A stretch of DNA of 64,000 nucleotides from the NCBI RefSeq assembly GCF_037943105.1, contig NZ_CP149803.1, forward strand, positions 1,240,001 to 1,304,000. The letters run 5' to 3'. Source of the DNA: Pseudomonas sp. TMP9 (GTDB lineage: Bacteria; Pseudomonadota; Gammaproteobacteria; Pseudomonadales; Pseudomonadaceae). The translations under genes were made by a program, and so were the position numbers. The notes under the pieces are model-generated. The model had not been told where the DNA came from. It saw only the letters and a program-made list of their open reading frames with translations, and ran no database searches. Below, piece by piece: positions 46,680 through 56,387 of the stretch; the first letter of the stretch is position 1; every line of letters starts with the position of its first letter.

Positions 46680-48629
46680 CTATTCGCGCAGATCGACGGC
46701 TCCAGCTTCAGCTTTGTCGAACAGCTGCAGCGGATCGCGCGGCAGGATGCCGGGTCGATAATCCTCGCGCACATCACCGAGCACCCTAATATCGCTGTAT
46801 TTCTTGCCGGACAACGCGGCCATGCCGGCGGCATCGCGGATCACCGTCGGGCGCAGAAAAACCATTAAGTTGCGTTTGATCCGGGTTTCCTTGGTCGAGC
46901 GGAACAGTCTGCCGAGCAGCGGAATATCACCGAGCAGCGGCACCTTCGAATCAGCCTGGGTGACGTCATCCTGGATCAAGCCGCCAAGCACTATCACCTG
47001 GCCGTTTTCAGCGAGGATGGTGCTTTTGATCGAGCGTTTGTTGGTGATCAGGTCGACCGCATTCACCCCTTGGCTGGTGGGCGCGATGGAGGATATTTCC
47101 TGCTCGATTTCCAGACGTAGGCTAGCGCCATCGTTGATATGCGGGGTGACTTTTAGGGTCACGCCGATGTCCTGACGTTCGATGGTGGTAAAGGGGTTAT
47201 CGGCGCCAGAACCACTGGTGGTAAAGGAGCCAGTCTGGAAGGGTACGTTTTGCCCGACCAAGATTTCCGCTTTCTGGTGGTCCAAGGTCAGCAGGCTGGG
47301 CGTGGACAGCAAGTTACTCTTGCTGTTGGCTGACAGTGCGGTGACCAGCACGCCGAAACTGTCGGTACCTAGGCCAATGATTGCGCCGTCAGGCAGGTTG
47401 CTCAGGGTGTTGTTGTCGACATCGTTTTTATTGTCTTGGATGGCTTGTAAGACCCGACCCACCGATAACCCGGTACCGCTGAAATTAGTACCGCCCAAGC
47501 CGCCACTACCGCCACGGGCATCCATGGCCCATTGCACACCGAGGGCGTCGCTGATATCGCCGGAGACCTCGACAATTGCCGCTTCAACCATCACTTGGGC
47601 GCGCGGCACATCGAGTTGACGGACGATATCTTCCAGCGTGGCAACCACATCCGGCTCAGCCAATAACACCAGCGCGTTCAGGCTTTCATCTGCGCGAATC
47701 AATACGGTTTGGGGTTTGCCGGTGGCTTCCCCGGTTGCTTCAGGTTTGAGTTTTTCAGAAATCTCGCCGAGGGTCTCCGCCATACTTTTGGCATCGCCGT
47801 GACGCAGACGAATCACCCGGGTATTGGCCGAGCGACTGGCGGGGGTGTCCAGTGTTTGCGCCAACGCCAGCAACTTGGCCCGTGCTGCCGGTGGGCCGAG
47901 CACAATCAAGCGATTGGTGCGCCCGTCGGCAATCACTTGCGTGCCGGACGCGCCCTTGGCCTGGCCGCGATCCACGGCGTTGCGCAGCACTTCAGCGGTG
48001 TCCATGACCCAGGCATGCTGCAGGTCGAGCACGCTGTAGTCGTTCTGGCCCTTCTGGTCGAGTTGGCGCAATAAATCTTCAATGCGTTCGATATTGGCGC
48101 TGCGGTCGCTGATGATGATCGCGTTAGCGCTGCTGATTGCCGCTAAGTGGCCATATTGCGGCACCAGGGGGCGGATCAGTGGGATCAATTCAGCGGCCGA
48201 ACCATGCTGCACTTGGATCAAGCGAGTTTCCAAACGGTCCGGTGCCGGACGGCCAGCGTCAGCGTCGGCCTTGGCCTCAGCGTTGGGCACGATGCGCGCT
48301 TGGTCACCCTGAGTGATCACGCTAAAACCGTGGGTGGCCATCACCGAGAGAAACAGTTGATAGACCTCACTTAACGTCAGTGGGCTATTGGATACCACGC
48401 TGACCTGGCCCTTGACCCGTGGATCGACGACAAAGGTTTGCCCGCTGATGTGCGCCACCTGGTCGATAAACTCGCGGATATCGGCGCCCTTAAGGTTGAT
48501 AGTCCAGCTTTCTTCCTGCTGGCTGGCGCTCGGCGCCACGGCTGTCACAGCGGCGCTCGCCGGCAACGCGCTGCAGGCGAGACCCGCAGCCAATAGGGCA
48601 AAGGTAAGGCGCGAGAGAGTCGGGGTCAT
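46680..48629 (-). CDS. gspD: Type II secretion secretin GspD (XcpQ)
   Basis: A 649-residue outer-membrane secretin. The ATG at 48629 opens a signal peptide (to about ALPASAAVTA, residue 27); the frame continues upstream through gspC but that is not coding. Domains: N0 (about 38-120), N1-N3 repeats (about 130-330, e.g. AISSANAIIISDRSANIERI), and the C-terminal secretin pore (about 380-610, VPLLGDIPLLGRLF and KRNLMVFLRPTVI). It forms the export channel. It is transcribed with gspC, divergent from gspE-M. Confidence 0.96.
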   Translation of the reverse strand: MTPTLSRLTFALLAAGLACSALPASAAVTAVAPSASQQEESWTINLKGADIREFIDQVAHISGQTFVVDPRVKGQVSVVSNSPLTLSEVYQLFLSVMATHGFSVITQGDQARIVPNAEAKADADAGRPAPDRLETRLIQVQHGSAAELIPLIRPLVPQYGHLAAISSANAIIISDRSANIERIEDLLRQLDQKGQNDYSVLDLQHAWVMDTAEVLRNAVDRGQAKGASGTQVIADGRTNRLIVLGPPAARAKLLALAQTLDTPASRSANTRVIRLRHGDAKSMAETLGEISEKLKPEATGEATGKPQTVLIRADESLNALVLLAEPDVVATLEDIVRQLDVPRAQVMVEAAIVEVSGDISDALGVQWAMDARGGSGGLGGTNFSGTGLSVGRVLQAIQDNKNDVDNNTLSNLPDGAIIGLGTDSFGVLVTALSANSKSNLLSTPSLLTLDHQKAEILVGQNVPFQTGSFTTSGSGADNPFTTIERQDIGVTLKVTPHINDGASLRLEIEQEISSIAPTSQGVNAVDLITNKRSIKSTILAENGQVIVLGGLIQDDVTQADSKVPLLGDIPLLGRLFRSTKETRIKRNLMVFLRPTVIRDAAGMAALSGKKYSDIRVLGDVREDYRPGILPRDPLQLFDKAEAGAVDLRE

Positions 48630-48633
48630 CGTG

Positions 48634-49275
48634 TCAGTTGTTTTCCGTGGTCTGTTTGGTGGAGGTTGCAGCGTCAGGCAAGAGGGTTGAGTCCTGCATT
48701 TGCTGGCGCAGCGCGTCCATGCGCTCGCGCAGTTGACTGAGGTCATCCGATTGCATCTCGCTCAGCTGTTCAACAGGGTCAACGGCTGCTTGCGGCGCGC
48801 TGTTTTTGAGGGTGCCCGCAGGCGAGCTGTTAAGCGCAAAAGCCAGGCTCTCGCGACGGCCATTGCGGATCAATTCAACACGATCAGCCGCCACTGAATG
48901 CAAGCGCACGCCATTACTGATTTCGCCATCGACGCTGTAGAGTTGTGCAGTGCTGCCTTCGCTGCGGATGATGGCGCTGGAGCGTTTGGGGTCGGCGTGC
49001 ACAAAACTGCCCAACAGCGTCAGGCGCAGGGTAGTGCTGGGGGCGAGGTCATTGTTGGTAACGTTGTTGCCGAACAATTGGCTAATCTCAGCGCTTTGCG
49101 CCGGTACTGCAGATGGGTTCGCACTGTTGTTGCTGACAGTCACCGGCGCACGCAACAACCGCAGCCAATCGGCGCTCTGCCAGGCCAGGCTTACGCTCAT
49201 AGCGGTTACCAGCGCAAGGCCCACCAGTGTGATGGCATAACGCTGCAGCCAATGCTGGGAAGCCAAAAGAGGCAA
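48634..49275 (-). CDS. gspC: Type II secretion protein GspC (XcpP)
   Basis: A 213-residue inner-membrane protein. One membrane helix lies at about residues 12-33, then a linker and the homology region (about 72-150; LRLTLLGSFVHADPKRSSAII) that binds the secretin N0 domain, and a C-terminal coiled coil (about 172-200) in place of a PDZ domain, as in Pseudomonas XcpP. The start is a TTG with GGAG about 9 nt upstream. The stop is 4 bp from the gspD start. Confidence 0.92.
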   Translation of the reverse strand: MPLLASQHWLQRYAITLVGLALVTAMSVSLAWQSADWLRLLRAPVTVSNNSANPSAVPAQSAEISQLFGNNVTNNDLAPSTTLRLTLLGSFVHADPKRSSAIIRSEGSTAQLYSVDGEISNGVRLHSVAADRVELIRNGRRESLAFALNSSPAGTLKNSAPQAAVDPVEQLSEMQSDDLSQLRERMDALRQQMQDSTLLPDAATSTKQTTENN

Positions 49276-49518
49276 GTGGCGTCACTCCAGAACTTTTTAT
49301 TATGTGGCGCTTAGCGCACTGATAATAAACAGTTACCGGGCATTTGACAGCCCCCGCCTGGGGTAGTGTTTCGCTTCGCTCAATGTGCTAAAGATAGTGT
49401 TGTTTTTCGCTTCAGCACGAGCCGCTTATAACAATTAATCCGCAGAACCCCTGACGTTGAGCATTCGCCCTGTGGCGCGTGCGTGCCGCCGAGTTACTGT
49501 GTCTAAGGCCTGTTACGA

Positions 49519-51006
49519 ATGAATGCGTTGCTTATAGACGTACCCGCAAGGCGTTTGCCTTTTAGCTTTGCCAAGCGTCATGGCGTGGTGCTGCTCACGG
49601 CCGATGGCCTGCCAGCGCTAGCCTACCGTGTGGGTGCTGATTTAGTTGCGCTGGCTGAAGCGCAGCGTTTTGCCGGGGTGCAGTTACCGCTGCGATCATT
49701 GTCGCCTGATGCCTTCGAGCAAGCCCTGGCCAAGGCTTATCAGCACGATTCAGCATCCATGCAGTTGGCCGAAGACATTGGCGGTAGCCTCGATCTTGCC
49801 GCCTTGGCTGAGCAGATTCCAGAAACCGAAGACCTACTGGAACAGGAAGACAACGCGCCGATTATTCGCTTGATCAATGCCATTCTCGGTGAGGCGATCA
49901 AGGAAAATGCCTCAGATATTCACCTCGAAACCTTCGAGAAACGTCTCGTCGTGCGTTTTCGCGTGGACGGTATTCTGCGTGAAGTGCTGGAGCCTAAGCG
50001 CGAGTTGGCAGCGCTGCTGGTCTCAAGAATAAAGGTGATGGCGCGCCTGGATATTGCTGAAAAGCGCGTTCCGCAGGACGGGCGGATTTCCCTGAAAGTT
50101 GGCGGCCGTGAGGTGGATGTGCGGGTCTCGACCTTGCCTTCGGCCAACGGTGAGCGGGTGGTGTTGCGTTTGCTCGACAAGCAGGCCGGCCGTCTGAATT
50201 TGCAACACTTGGGCATGAGCGCCCGCGACCGCGACCTGATGGAAGCCACTGTGCGCAAGCCTCATGGCATCTTGCTGGTCACCGGGCCTACCGGTTCAGG
50301 CAAAACCACCACGCTGTACGCCAGCTTGGTCAGCTTGAATGACCGCACGCGCAATATTCTTACCGTCGAAGATCCGATTGAGTATCACCTTGAAGGCATC
50401 GGCCAGACTCAAGTCAATGCCAAAGTTGAGATGACGTTCGCCCGCGGTCTGCGCGCCATTTTGCGTCAAGACCCCGACGTGGTGATGGTCGGCGAGATTC
50501 GTGATAAAGAAACCGCCGAGATCGCTGTGCAGGCCTCATTGACCGGCCACTTAGTGCTCTCGACCTTGCACACCAATAGCGCGATTGGCGCAATCACCCG
50601 CCTGGTGGATATGGGCATTGAGCCGTTTTTGTTGTCGTCATCTTTGCTCGGCGTACTCGCCCAGCGCTTGGTGCGCGTGCTGTGTCCGCACTGTAAGCAG
50701 GCCTATCAGGCGGATAGCGCTGAATGCACGTTACTAGGACTAGATGCTGCAACACCGCCGACCCTGTATCACGCCCGCGGCTGTGTTGAGTGTCATCAAC
50801 AGGGTTATCGCGGCCGTACCGGTATTTACGAGCTGGTGGTGTTCGATGAGCATCTGCGCACGCTGATTCACAACGCCGCTTCCGAGCAGGACATGACCCG
50901 TCACGCCCGCACGCTTGGCCCGAGCATTCGTGAGGATGGCCGGCGCAAAGTGCTGGAAGGCGCGACCACGGTCGAAGAAGTGCTGCGCGTGACACGCGAA
51001 GAATGA
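49519..51006 (+). CDS. gspE: Type II secretion ATPase GspE (XcpR)
   Basis: A 495-residue cytoplasmic hexameric ATPase. Walker [11 protein letters not shown] at about 256-265, Asp box [12 protein letters not shown], Walker [13 protein letters not shown], His box [11 protein letters not shown], and the zinc-binding tetracysteine loop with CPHC and CVEC (about 396-425). It powers pseudopilus assembly through GspL and GspF. First gene of the plus-strand operon; the 243 bp before it hold both divergent promoters. Confidence 0.97.
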   Translation: MNALLIDVPARRLPFSFAKRHGVVLLTADGLPALAYRVGADLVALAEAQRFAGVQLPLRSLSPDAFEQALAKAYQHDSASMQLAEDIGGSLDLAALAEQIPETEDLLEQEDNAPIIRLINAILGEAIKENASDIHLETFEKRLVVRFRVDGILREVLEPKRELAALLVSRIKVMARLDIAEKRVPQDGRISLKVGGREVDVRVSTLPSANGERVVLRLLDKQAGRLNLQHLGMSARDRDLMEATVRKPHGILLVTGPTGSGKTTTLYASLVSLNDRTRNILTVEDPIEYHLEGIGQTQVNAKVEMTFARGLRAILRQDPDVVMVGEIRDKETAEIAVQASLTGHLVLSTLHTNSAIGAITRLVDMGIEPFLLSSSLLGVLAQRLVRVLCPHCKQAYQADSAECTLLGLDAATPPTLYHARGCVECHQQGYRGRTGIYELVVFDEHLRTLIHNAASEQDMTRHARTLGPSIREDGRRKVLEGATTVEEVLRVTREE

Positions 51007-51019
51007 GCAGGAAAGCATA

Positions 51020-52237
51020 ATGGCCGCCTTCGAATACCTGGCCTTGGACGGTAACGGCCGCCAGCAGAAAGGCGTACTGGAAGCCGACAGCGCCCGTCAG
51101 GTGCGGCAAATGCTGCGTGAGCGGCAACTGGCGCCCTTGGATGTGAAAGCCACTCGCACCCGAGAACATGCCGGCGCAGGTTCGCACTTCAGTTTTGCCC
51201 GGGGTATTTCTGCCAGTGATCTGGCGTTGATTACTCGCCAGTTGGCGACGCTGGTGCAGGCCGCGTTGCCGATTGAAGAATCTTTACGTGCGGCAGCCGC
51301 TCAGGCCAGTTCGCCGCGTATTCAAAGTATGTTGCTGGCGGTGCGGGCGCGTGTGCTGGAAGGCCATGATTTAGCCAGTAGCCTGAAAGAGTTCCCTTCA
51401 GCGTTCCCCGAGCTATACCGCGCCACTGTGGCTGCGGGTGAGCATGCGGGTCATCTCGGCCCGGTGCTGGAACAACTGGCTGATTACACAGAGCAGCGCC
51501 AGCAGTCGCGGCAGAAAATCCAGCTGGCGCTGCTTTATCCGTTGATTTTGATGTGCGCTTCCTTGCTGATCGTCGGTTTTCTACTCGGCTACGTTGTGCC
51601 GGATGTGGTGCGGGTGTTTATCGACTCAGGCCAGCAGTTGCCGGCGCTGACCCGTGGCCTGATTGCCTTGAGTGATTGGGTCAAGAGCTGGGGCTGGCTG
51701 GCAGTTATTTTAGCGACAGTGGCGGTATTTGCCTTGCGCTGGGCGCTGCGCGATGACGCCGTTAAGGCGCGCTGGCATGGTTTTCTTTTGCGTGTTCCGT
51801 TGGTGCGGCGGCTGATTCGCGCCACTGACTGCGCACGTTTCGCCTCGACTTTGGCGATTCTGACCCGCAGCAGTGTGCCGTTGGTGGAGGCGCTGGGGAT
51901 TGGTGCGCAGGTGATCGCCAATCGGGTGATCCGTGCTGACGTGGTGATTGCTGCGCAAAAGGTCCGCGAGGGCGGCAGCCTGACCCGCTCGTTGGAAGCC
52001 AGTGGGCAGTTCCCGCCGATGATGTTGCACATGATTGCCAGCGGCGAACGCTCCGGTGAGCTGGACCAAATGCTGGCACGCACTGCACGCAATCAGGAAA
52101 ACGACCTGAGTGCTCAGGTGGCCCTGCTGGTCGGGCTGTTTGAGCCGTTTATGTTGGTGTTTATGGGCGCGGTGGTGCTGGTGATCGTACTGGCCATTCT
52201 GCTGCCGATTCTTTCGTTGAACCAATTGGTGGGGTAA
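51020..52237 (+). CDS. gspF: Type II secretion inner-membrane protein GspF (XcpS)
   Basis: A 405-residue polytopic protein with two repeated GspF cytoplasmic domains (about 70-190 and 270-390) and three membrane helices (about 170-195, 220-240 and 375-400). ARGISASDLALITRQLATLVQAALPIEESL (in part) is the first-repeat signature. It is the platform that couples ATPase and pseudopilus. Confidence 0.96.
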   Translation: MAAFEYLALDGNGRQQKGVLEADSARQVRQMLRERQLAPLDVKATRTREHAGAGSHFSFARGISASDLALITRQLATLVQAALPIEESLRAAAAQASSPRIQSMLLAVRARVLEGHDLASSLKEFPSAFPELYRATVAAGEHAGHLGPVLEQLADYTEQRQQSRQKIQLALLYPLILMCASLLIVGFLLGYVVPDVVRVFIDSGQQLPALTRGLIALSDWVKSWGWLAVILATVAVFALRWALRDDAVKARWHGFLLRVPLVRRLIRATDCARFASTLAILTRSSVPLVEALGIGAQVIANRVIRADVVIAAQKVREGGSLTRSLEASGQFPPMMLHMIASGERSGELDQMLARTARNQENDLSAQVALLVGLFEPFMLVFMGAVVLVIVLAILLPILSLNQLVG

Positions 52238-52240
52238 GCA

Positions 52241-52666
52241 GTGAACACGACGCAGAAGGGTTTTACGCTGATTGAAATCATGGTGGTGGTGGTGATTCTC
52301 GGCATTCTCGCCGCGCTGGTGGTGCCGCAGGTGATGAGTCGCCCTGATCAGGCCAAGATCACCGTGGCCAAGGGTGATATCAAAGCGGTCGCCGCTGCGC
52401 TGGATATGTACAAATTGGACAACTACGCCTACCCCAGCACCCAGCAAGGGTTAGAGGCGCTGGTGAAAAAACCATCGGGCAATCCGCAGCCAAAAAACTG
52501 GAACCGCGACGGTTACCTCAAGCGTCTGCCGATTGACCCCTGGGGCAATGTTTATCAATACCTCGCTCCCGGCACCAAGGGCGCGTTCGACCTGTATTCG
52601 CTGGGCGCAGATGGCAAAGATGGCGGCAGCGACAATGATGCTGATATCGGTAATTGGGACCTCTGA
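52241..52666 (+). CDS. gspG: Major pseudopilin GspG (XcpT)
   Basis: A 141-residue pseudopilin starting with GTG at 52241. The prepilin peptidase site is KG|FTLIEIMVVVVILGILAAL with Glu at mature position 5, and the C-terminal region DPWGNVYQYLAPG...DLYSLGADG...NDADIGNW fits the calcium-binding loop of GspG. It is the main subunit of the periplasmic piston. Processing needs the prepilin peptidase PilD/XcpA, not in this window. Confidence 0.96.
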   Translation: MNTTQKGFTLIEIMVVVVILGILAALVVPQVMSRPDQAKITVAKGDIKAVAAALDMYKLDNYAYPSTQQGLEALVKKPSGNPQPKNWNRDGYLKRLPIDPWGNVYQYLAPGTKGAFDLYSLGADGKDGGSDNDADIGNWDL

Positions 52667-52671
52667 TTCCC

Positions 52672-53214
52672 GTGCGCCAGCGACCGAATCAGGCCAAGGG
52701 TTTTACCCTGATTGAGCTGCTGGTGGTGCTGGTGATTCTTGGCAGCTTGATCGGCATTGCCGTGCTCAGCGTCGGCATCGCCGGTCCCAGTCGCGAGCTG
52801 CACAACGAAGCCGAGCGGCTGGCGGGGCTGATAGGCGTGCTGGCTGAGGAAGCAGTGCTGGATAATCAAGAATATGGGCTGCTGCTCAGTCGCGAGGCCT
52901 ATCAAGTGCTGCGTTATGACTCGCTAAAGCAGAGCTGGCAGGCGCTGAGTAGCAAGCCGCATCAATTGCCTGGATGGGCGCAGTTGAGCGTTGATCTGGA
53001 AGGTACTGCGTTGCAGCTGCCGCAGCTCGAGGGTGGAACGCCCAGCCAGAGCACATTGACGCCGCAGTTACTGCTGCTGTCCAGCGGCGAGATCAGCCCG
53101 TTCCGTTTACGTCTGGCTGAGCGCCGCACCGATGGCGTGCGCCTGCAAATAGTCAGTGATGGTTTTCAGTTACCCCGCGTTGAGATTGAACAGCCTGCCG
53201 GAAGTAGCCGATGA
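52672..53214 (+). CDS. gspH: Minor pseudopilin GspH (XcpU)
   Basis: A 180-residue minor pseudopilin, KG|FTLIELLVVLVILGSLIG with Glu5. The start chosen is the GTG at 52672, 5 bp after the gspG stop; an in-frame TTG at 52654 overlaps gspG. Neither has a strong ribosome binding site. The stop overlaps gspI by 4 nt. Confidence 0.92.
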   Translation: MRQRPNQAKGFTLIELLVVLVILGSLIGIAVLSVGIAGPSRELHNEAERLAGLIGVLAEEAVLDNQEYGLLLSREAYQVLRYDSLKQSWQALSSKPHQLPGWAQLSVDLEGTALQLPQLEGGTPSQSTLTPQLLLLSSGEISPFRLRLAERRTDGVRLQIVSDGFQLPRVEIEQPAGSSR

Positions 53215-53600
53215 AGCGCAGTGGCGGTTTTACCTTGCTTGAGGTGCTGGTTGCCTTGGCTATTTTCGCCTTGGTTGCCGCCAGTGTGCTGACCGCCACC
53301 GCGCGCAGTGTGCAAACTGCTGCACGCCTCGAGGAAAAAACCTTGGCGATGTGGATTGCCGATAATCGCTTAACAGAACTGCAACTGGCGCCTAACCCAG
53401 TGGCCGAGGGCATGGATACAGGCGCTGTGCAATTTGCTGGCAGGCAGTGGCAGTGGCAAAGCGAGGTGCTGGCCACCCGCGAGGCGGATATGCGCCGCGT
53501 GACCCTGTGGGTCGCACCGTTGGCGCTTGGGCCTGTGGCTGGGGATGTGCGCGAGCGTGCGGTGGTGAGCCTGAATGGTTTTCTCGGGGTGATGCCATGA
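53211..53600 (+). CDS. gspI: Minor pseudopilin GspI (XcpV)
   Basis: A 129-residue minor pseudopilin with cleavage site GG|FTLLEVLVALAIFALVAAS and Glu5. It is part of the tip complex GspH-I-J-K that starts pseudopilus assembly. It overlaps both neighbours as ATGA. Confidence 0.95.
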   Translation: MKRSGGFTLLEVLVALAIFALVAASVLTATARSVQTAARLEEKTLAMWIADNRLTELQLAPNPVAEGMDTGAVQFAGRQWQWQSEVLATREADMRRVTLWVAPLALGPVAGDVRERAVVSLNGFLGVMP

Positions 53601-54292
53601 GGGTGACGCGCGGCTTTACCTTGCTCGAATTGCTGATTGCTATCGCCATTTTTGCCCTGTTGGGGCTGGGCACCTACCGCATGCTCGACAGCGTGCTGCA
53701 AACCGATAAAGTTACCCGCGCCCATGAGCTGCAATTGCGCGAGTTGGTTCGCGCGCTGGCGGCATTCGAGCGTGACGTGCTGCAGGCTCAGGCCAGGCCT
53801 GCACGCGACCCCTTTGGTGACCCGCGCGCCGCCCTGCTCGGTGAGGACCAGGATAACCCCGCGTTAGAACTGACGCGCAGTGGTTGGCGCAATCCCCTCA
53901 ATCAGCCGCGCTCCAGCTTGCAGCGGGTGCGCTGGCAGCTCAGTGGTGAGCAGTGGCAGCGCCAATACTGGACCGTTTTGGATCAGGCGCAGGACAGTCA
54001 GCCGCAAATTCAACAAGCGCTGGATGGGGTAATGCGCCTGCAATTGCGTTATTTGGATCAGCAGGGTGCTTGGCAATCCAGTTGGCCGCCGCTGGGCAAT
54101 AACCCGGATGTTTCACTCAAGCTGTTGCCGCAGGCCATTGAACTGGTGCTGGAGCATCGCCGCTATGGTGAACTGCGCCGCTTGCTGCGTTTACCTGAAG
54201 GCTTACCAGCGCGCTTGGCGCTGGAGCCGGGACAAAATCCTGATGAATCGGCCGAGCTTTCCGATGAAGCGGCCGTGGAGCCGCCGTCATGA
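53597..54292 (+). CDS. gspJ: Minor pseudopilin GspJ (XcpW)
   Basis: A 231-residue minor pseudopilin from the ATG at 53597 overlapping the gspI stop; earlier in-frame codons lie inside gspI. Cleavage site RG|FTLLELLIAIAIFALLGLG with Glu5, then YRMLDSVLQTD. It forms the tip with GspI and GspK. Confidence 0.95.
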   Translation: MRVTRGFTLLELLIAIAIFALLGLGTYRMLDSVLQTDKVTRAHELQLRELVRALAAFERDVLQAQARPARDPFGDPRAALLGEDQDNPALELTRSGWRNPLNQPRSSLQRVRWQLSGEQWQRQYWTVLDQAQDSQPQIQQALDGVMRLQLRYLDQQGAWQSSWPPLGNNPDVSLKLLPQAIELVLEHRRYGELRRLLRLPEGLPARLALEPGQNPDESAELSDEAAVEPPS

Positions 54293-55254
54293 ACCGTCAG
54301 CGCGGCATGGCGCTGATCACCGTCTTGCTGGTGGTGGCGGTGGTCACGGTGGTCAGCGCCGGGATCATCGCCCGGCAACAGCTGTCGATCCGCAGCAGCG
54401 CCAATCAACTGCATGTGCGCCAAGCCTGGCATTACGCACTGGGTGGCGAGACGTTAGCCAAGGCCATTCTGCAACGTGATCTACGCCAGGGTGACCCGCG
54501 CGCGCCAATCGATCATTTGGGCGAAGTGTGGGCGGCGACCCGCGCGCCCTTTGCTTTGGATGAGGGCGGCGCTTTGCGCGTGCAGATCAGCGACCCGAGC
54601 GGGCGCTTCAACCTCAACAGCCTGTTGCGTCAGGGCCAGCCCAATGAAGCTGCGTTGGCGCAGCTACGCCGCCTGCTGCTGGGTCTGCAGATCAACGCGC
54701 CCTATGCCGAACGCTTGCAGGACTGGTTGGATGCTGATGATCAACCCAGCGGCGGTTATGGCGCCGAAGACAATCAGTACCTGCTCGCGAAACCGGCTTA
54801 TCGCGCGGCCAACCGCGAATTAACAGATATTTCCGAACTGCGCCTGTTGCTGGAGATGACTGCGGCGGATTACCAGCGCTTGTCGCCGTATGTCAGCGCC
54901 TTGCCAGCGGATGCCACGCTTAACGTCAATACCGCCAGTGCGCGGGTGTTGGCCAGTTTGGCAGACGGGCTGTCGCTAAGCATGGCGCAAGGGCTGGTTG
55001 CAGCGCGTGGTGCTGAGAGTTACCGCGACGTGGCGAGTTTTTTAGCTCAGCTCAGTGGGCCTCAGGTGCAGAGCCAGGGTTTGGCGGTGGGCAGTCAGTA
55101 TTTTCAGGTGCTAAGCGACGTGACTGTGGGTGAGCGCCGTCAGGTTTTGCGCAGCACCTTGCAACGCGCCAGTGATGGTCAGGTGTATGTGTTAGCGCGT
55201 GATTTAGGGCAGAGCGGGATGCTGCTGGTGCCCGTTGAGGAAGTCGAACCATGA
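54289..55254 (+). CDS. gspK: Minor pseudopilin GspK (XcpX)
   Basis: A 321-residue minor pseudopilin. The cleavage region is RG|MALITVLLVVAVVTVVSAG; Thr replaces the usual Glu5, a known GspK trait that places it at the very tip. It contains the large alpha domain with a helix-hairpin-helix-like segment and LNVNTASARVLASL. It overlaps both neighbours by 4 nt. Confidence 0.95.
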   Translation: MNRQRGMALITVLLVVAVVTVVSAGIIARQQLSIRSSANQLHVRQAWHYALGGETLAKAILQRDLRQGDPRAPIDHLGEVWAATRAPFALDEGGALRVQISDPSGRFNLNSLLRQGQPNEAALAQLRRLLLGLQINAPYAERLQDWLDADDQPSGGYGAEDNQYLLAKPAYRAANRELTDISELRLLLEMTAADYQRLSPYVSALPADATLNVNTASARVLASLADGLSLSMAQGLVAARGAESYRDVASFLAQLSGPQVQSQGLAVGSQYFQVLSDVTVGERRQVLRSTLQRASDGQVYVLARDLGQSGMLLVPVEEVEP

Positions 55255-56387
55255 GTCAAACCTTTGTATTTTTGCCGCCCGCTGCCTGTGCGGGTGCGCA
55301 GGCAGCGCTAACTGTGCAGCGGGTTGCCGATGGCATAAGCGAATCTCTTACATTCAGCCAAGTGCTGGTGCAGCTTGCCGGTAATTGGACCTTGGTTATG
55401 CCCGTCGAAGCGGTGACCGCCTGTGCAGTCAACTTGCCGACCCGTAAAGCGCGCTGGTTGCGTCAGGCGTTGCCGTTTGCGGTGGAAGAGTTATTCGCCG
55501 AGGATGTTGAGTTAATGCATCTGGCTTTAGGTGAGCAGCTGGCTGATGGTCGTCACCGGGTGTTTGCCGTGCGCCGCAGCTGGTTAGCGGCCTGGCTGGC
55601 GTTATGCCCCACGGCGCCTCAGGCGATAGCTGTGGATGCGGACCTATTGCCTGGGCCTGGGACTGCACTTTTGCCGCTCTATGGCCGCTGGTTAATAGGC
55701 GGCGAGAATGTCACGCGCATGGCCGTCCACGCGCAGGATTGGCCGCAACTGAGTTCTTTGTGCGCGCACCCGCAGATCGCGTGGTGTGTTCCGCAGCATT
55801 TGGTGCCGCAGCCGGTGGATGAGTGCTTGCCTGTAACCGAGCCTTTCGTGTGGCTGGCGCAGCAGTCGCTGCACAATAACCTCGCACAGGGCGAGTTCGC
55901 CGGGCACAGCAGTAAAGGTCATTGGCAACGCTGGCAGCCTTTACTCGGGCTGGTTGGTCTGTGGCTGGTGCTGCAGTGGGGCTTCAATCTGGCTCAAGGT
56001 TGGCATTTGCAACACCAAGCTAATGAGTACGCCGCCGCCAGCGCCGCGCTGTACCAAAAGCTGTTCCCACAGGACAGCAAGCTGGTCAATCTGCGTGCAC
56101 AATTTGATCAGCACCTGCAGACCAGCAGTGGCAGCGGGCAAAGCCGTTTGCTTGGCTTGCTGGCTCAGGTCAGCGGGGCAGTAGCAGCCGAGGGTGGATA
56201 CGTGCAGATCAGCCAAGTGGATTTCAGCGAGGCGCGTGGTGATCTGGCCCTGCAGGTGCAGGCCGCCGGGTTTGCCGAGTTGGAGCGTCTGCGTGAGCGC
56301 TTGCAGGAAAGCGGTTTGGCTGTGCAGCTGGGTTCGGCCAGCCGAGAAGGTGCACGCGTCAGCGCGCGCGTGGTGATCGGGGGATGA
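55251..56387 (+). CDS. gspL: Type II secretion protein GspL (XcpY)
   Basis: A 378-residue bitopic protein: an actin-like cytoplasmic domain (about 1-220, which binds GspE), one membrane helix (about 229-247, LLGLVGLWLVLQWGF) and a periplasmic ferredoxin-like domain (about 300-378). RKARWLRQALPFAVEELFAEDV is characteristic. It links the ATPase to GspM and GspF. Confidence 0.94.
   Translation: MSQTFVFLPPAACAGAQAALTVQRVADGISESLTFSQVLVQLAGNWTLVMPVEAVTACAVNLPTRKARWLRQALPFAVEELFAEDVELMHLALGEQLADGRHRVFAVRRSWLAAWLALCPTAPQAIAVDADLLPGPGTALLPLYGRWLIGGENVTRMAVHAQDWPQLSSLCAHPQIAWCVPQHLVPQPVDECLPVTEPFVWLAQQSLHNNLAQGEFAGHSSKGHWQRWQPLLGLVGLWLVLQWGFNLAQGWHLQHQANEYAAASAALYQKLFPQDSKLVNLRAQFDQHLQTSSGSGQSRLLGLLAQVSGAVAAEGGYVQISQVDFSEARGDLALQVQAAGFAELERLRERLQESGLAVQLGSASREGARVSARVVIGG

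Noticed and set aside
48630..48746. 39-residue extension of the gspD frame upstream of its signal peptide
   Set aside because: It overlaps gspC and would bury the signal peptide; the ATG at 48629 fits the family.
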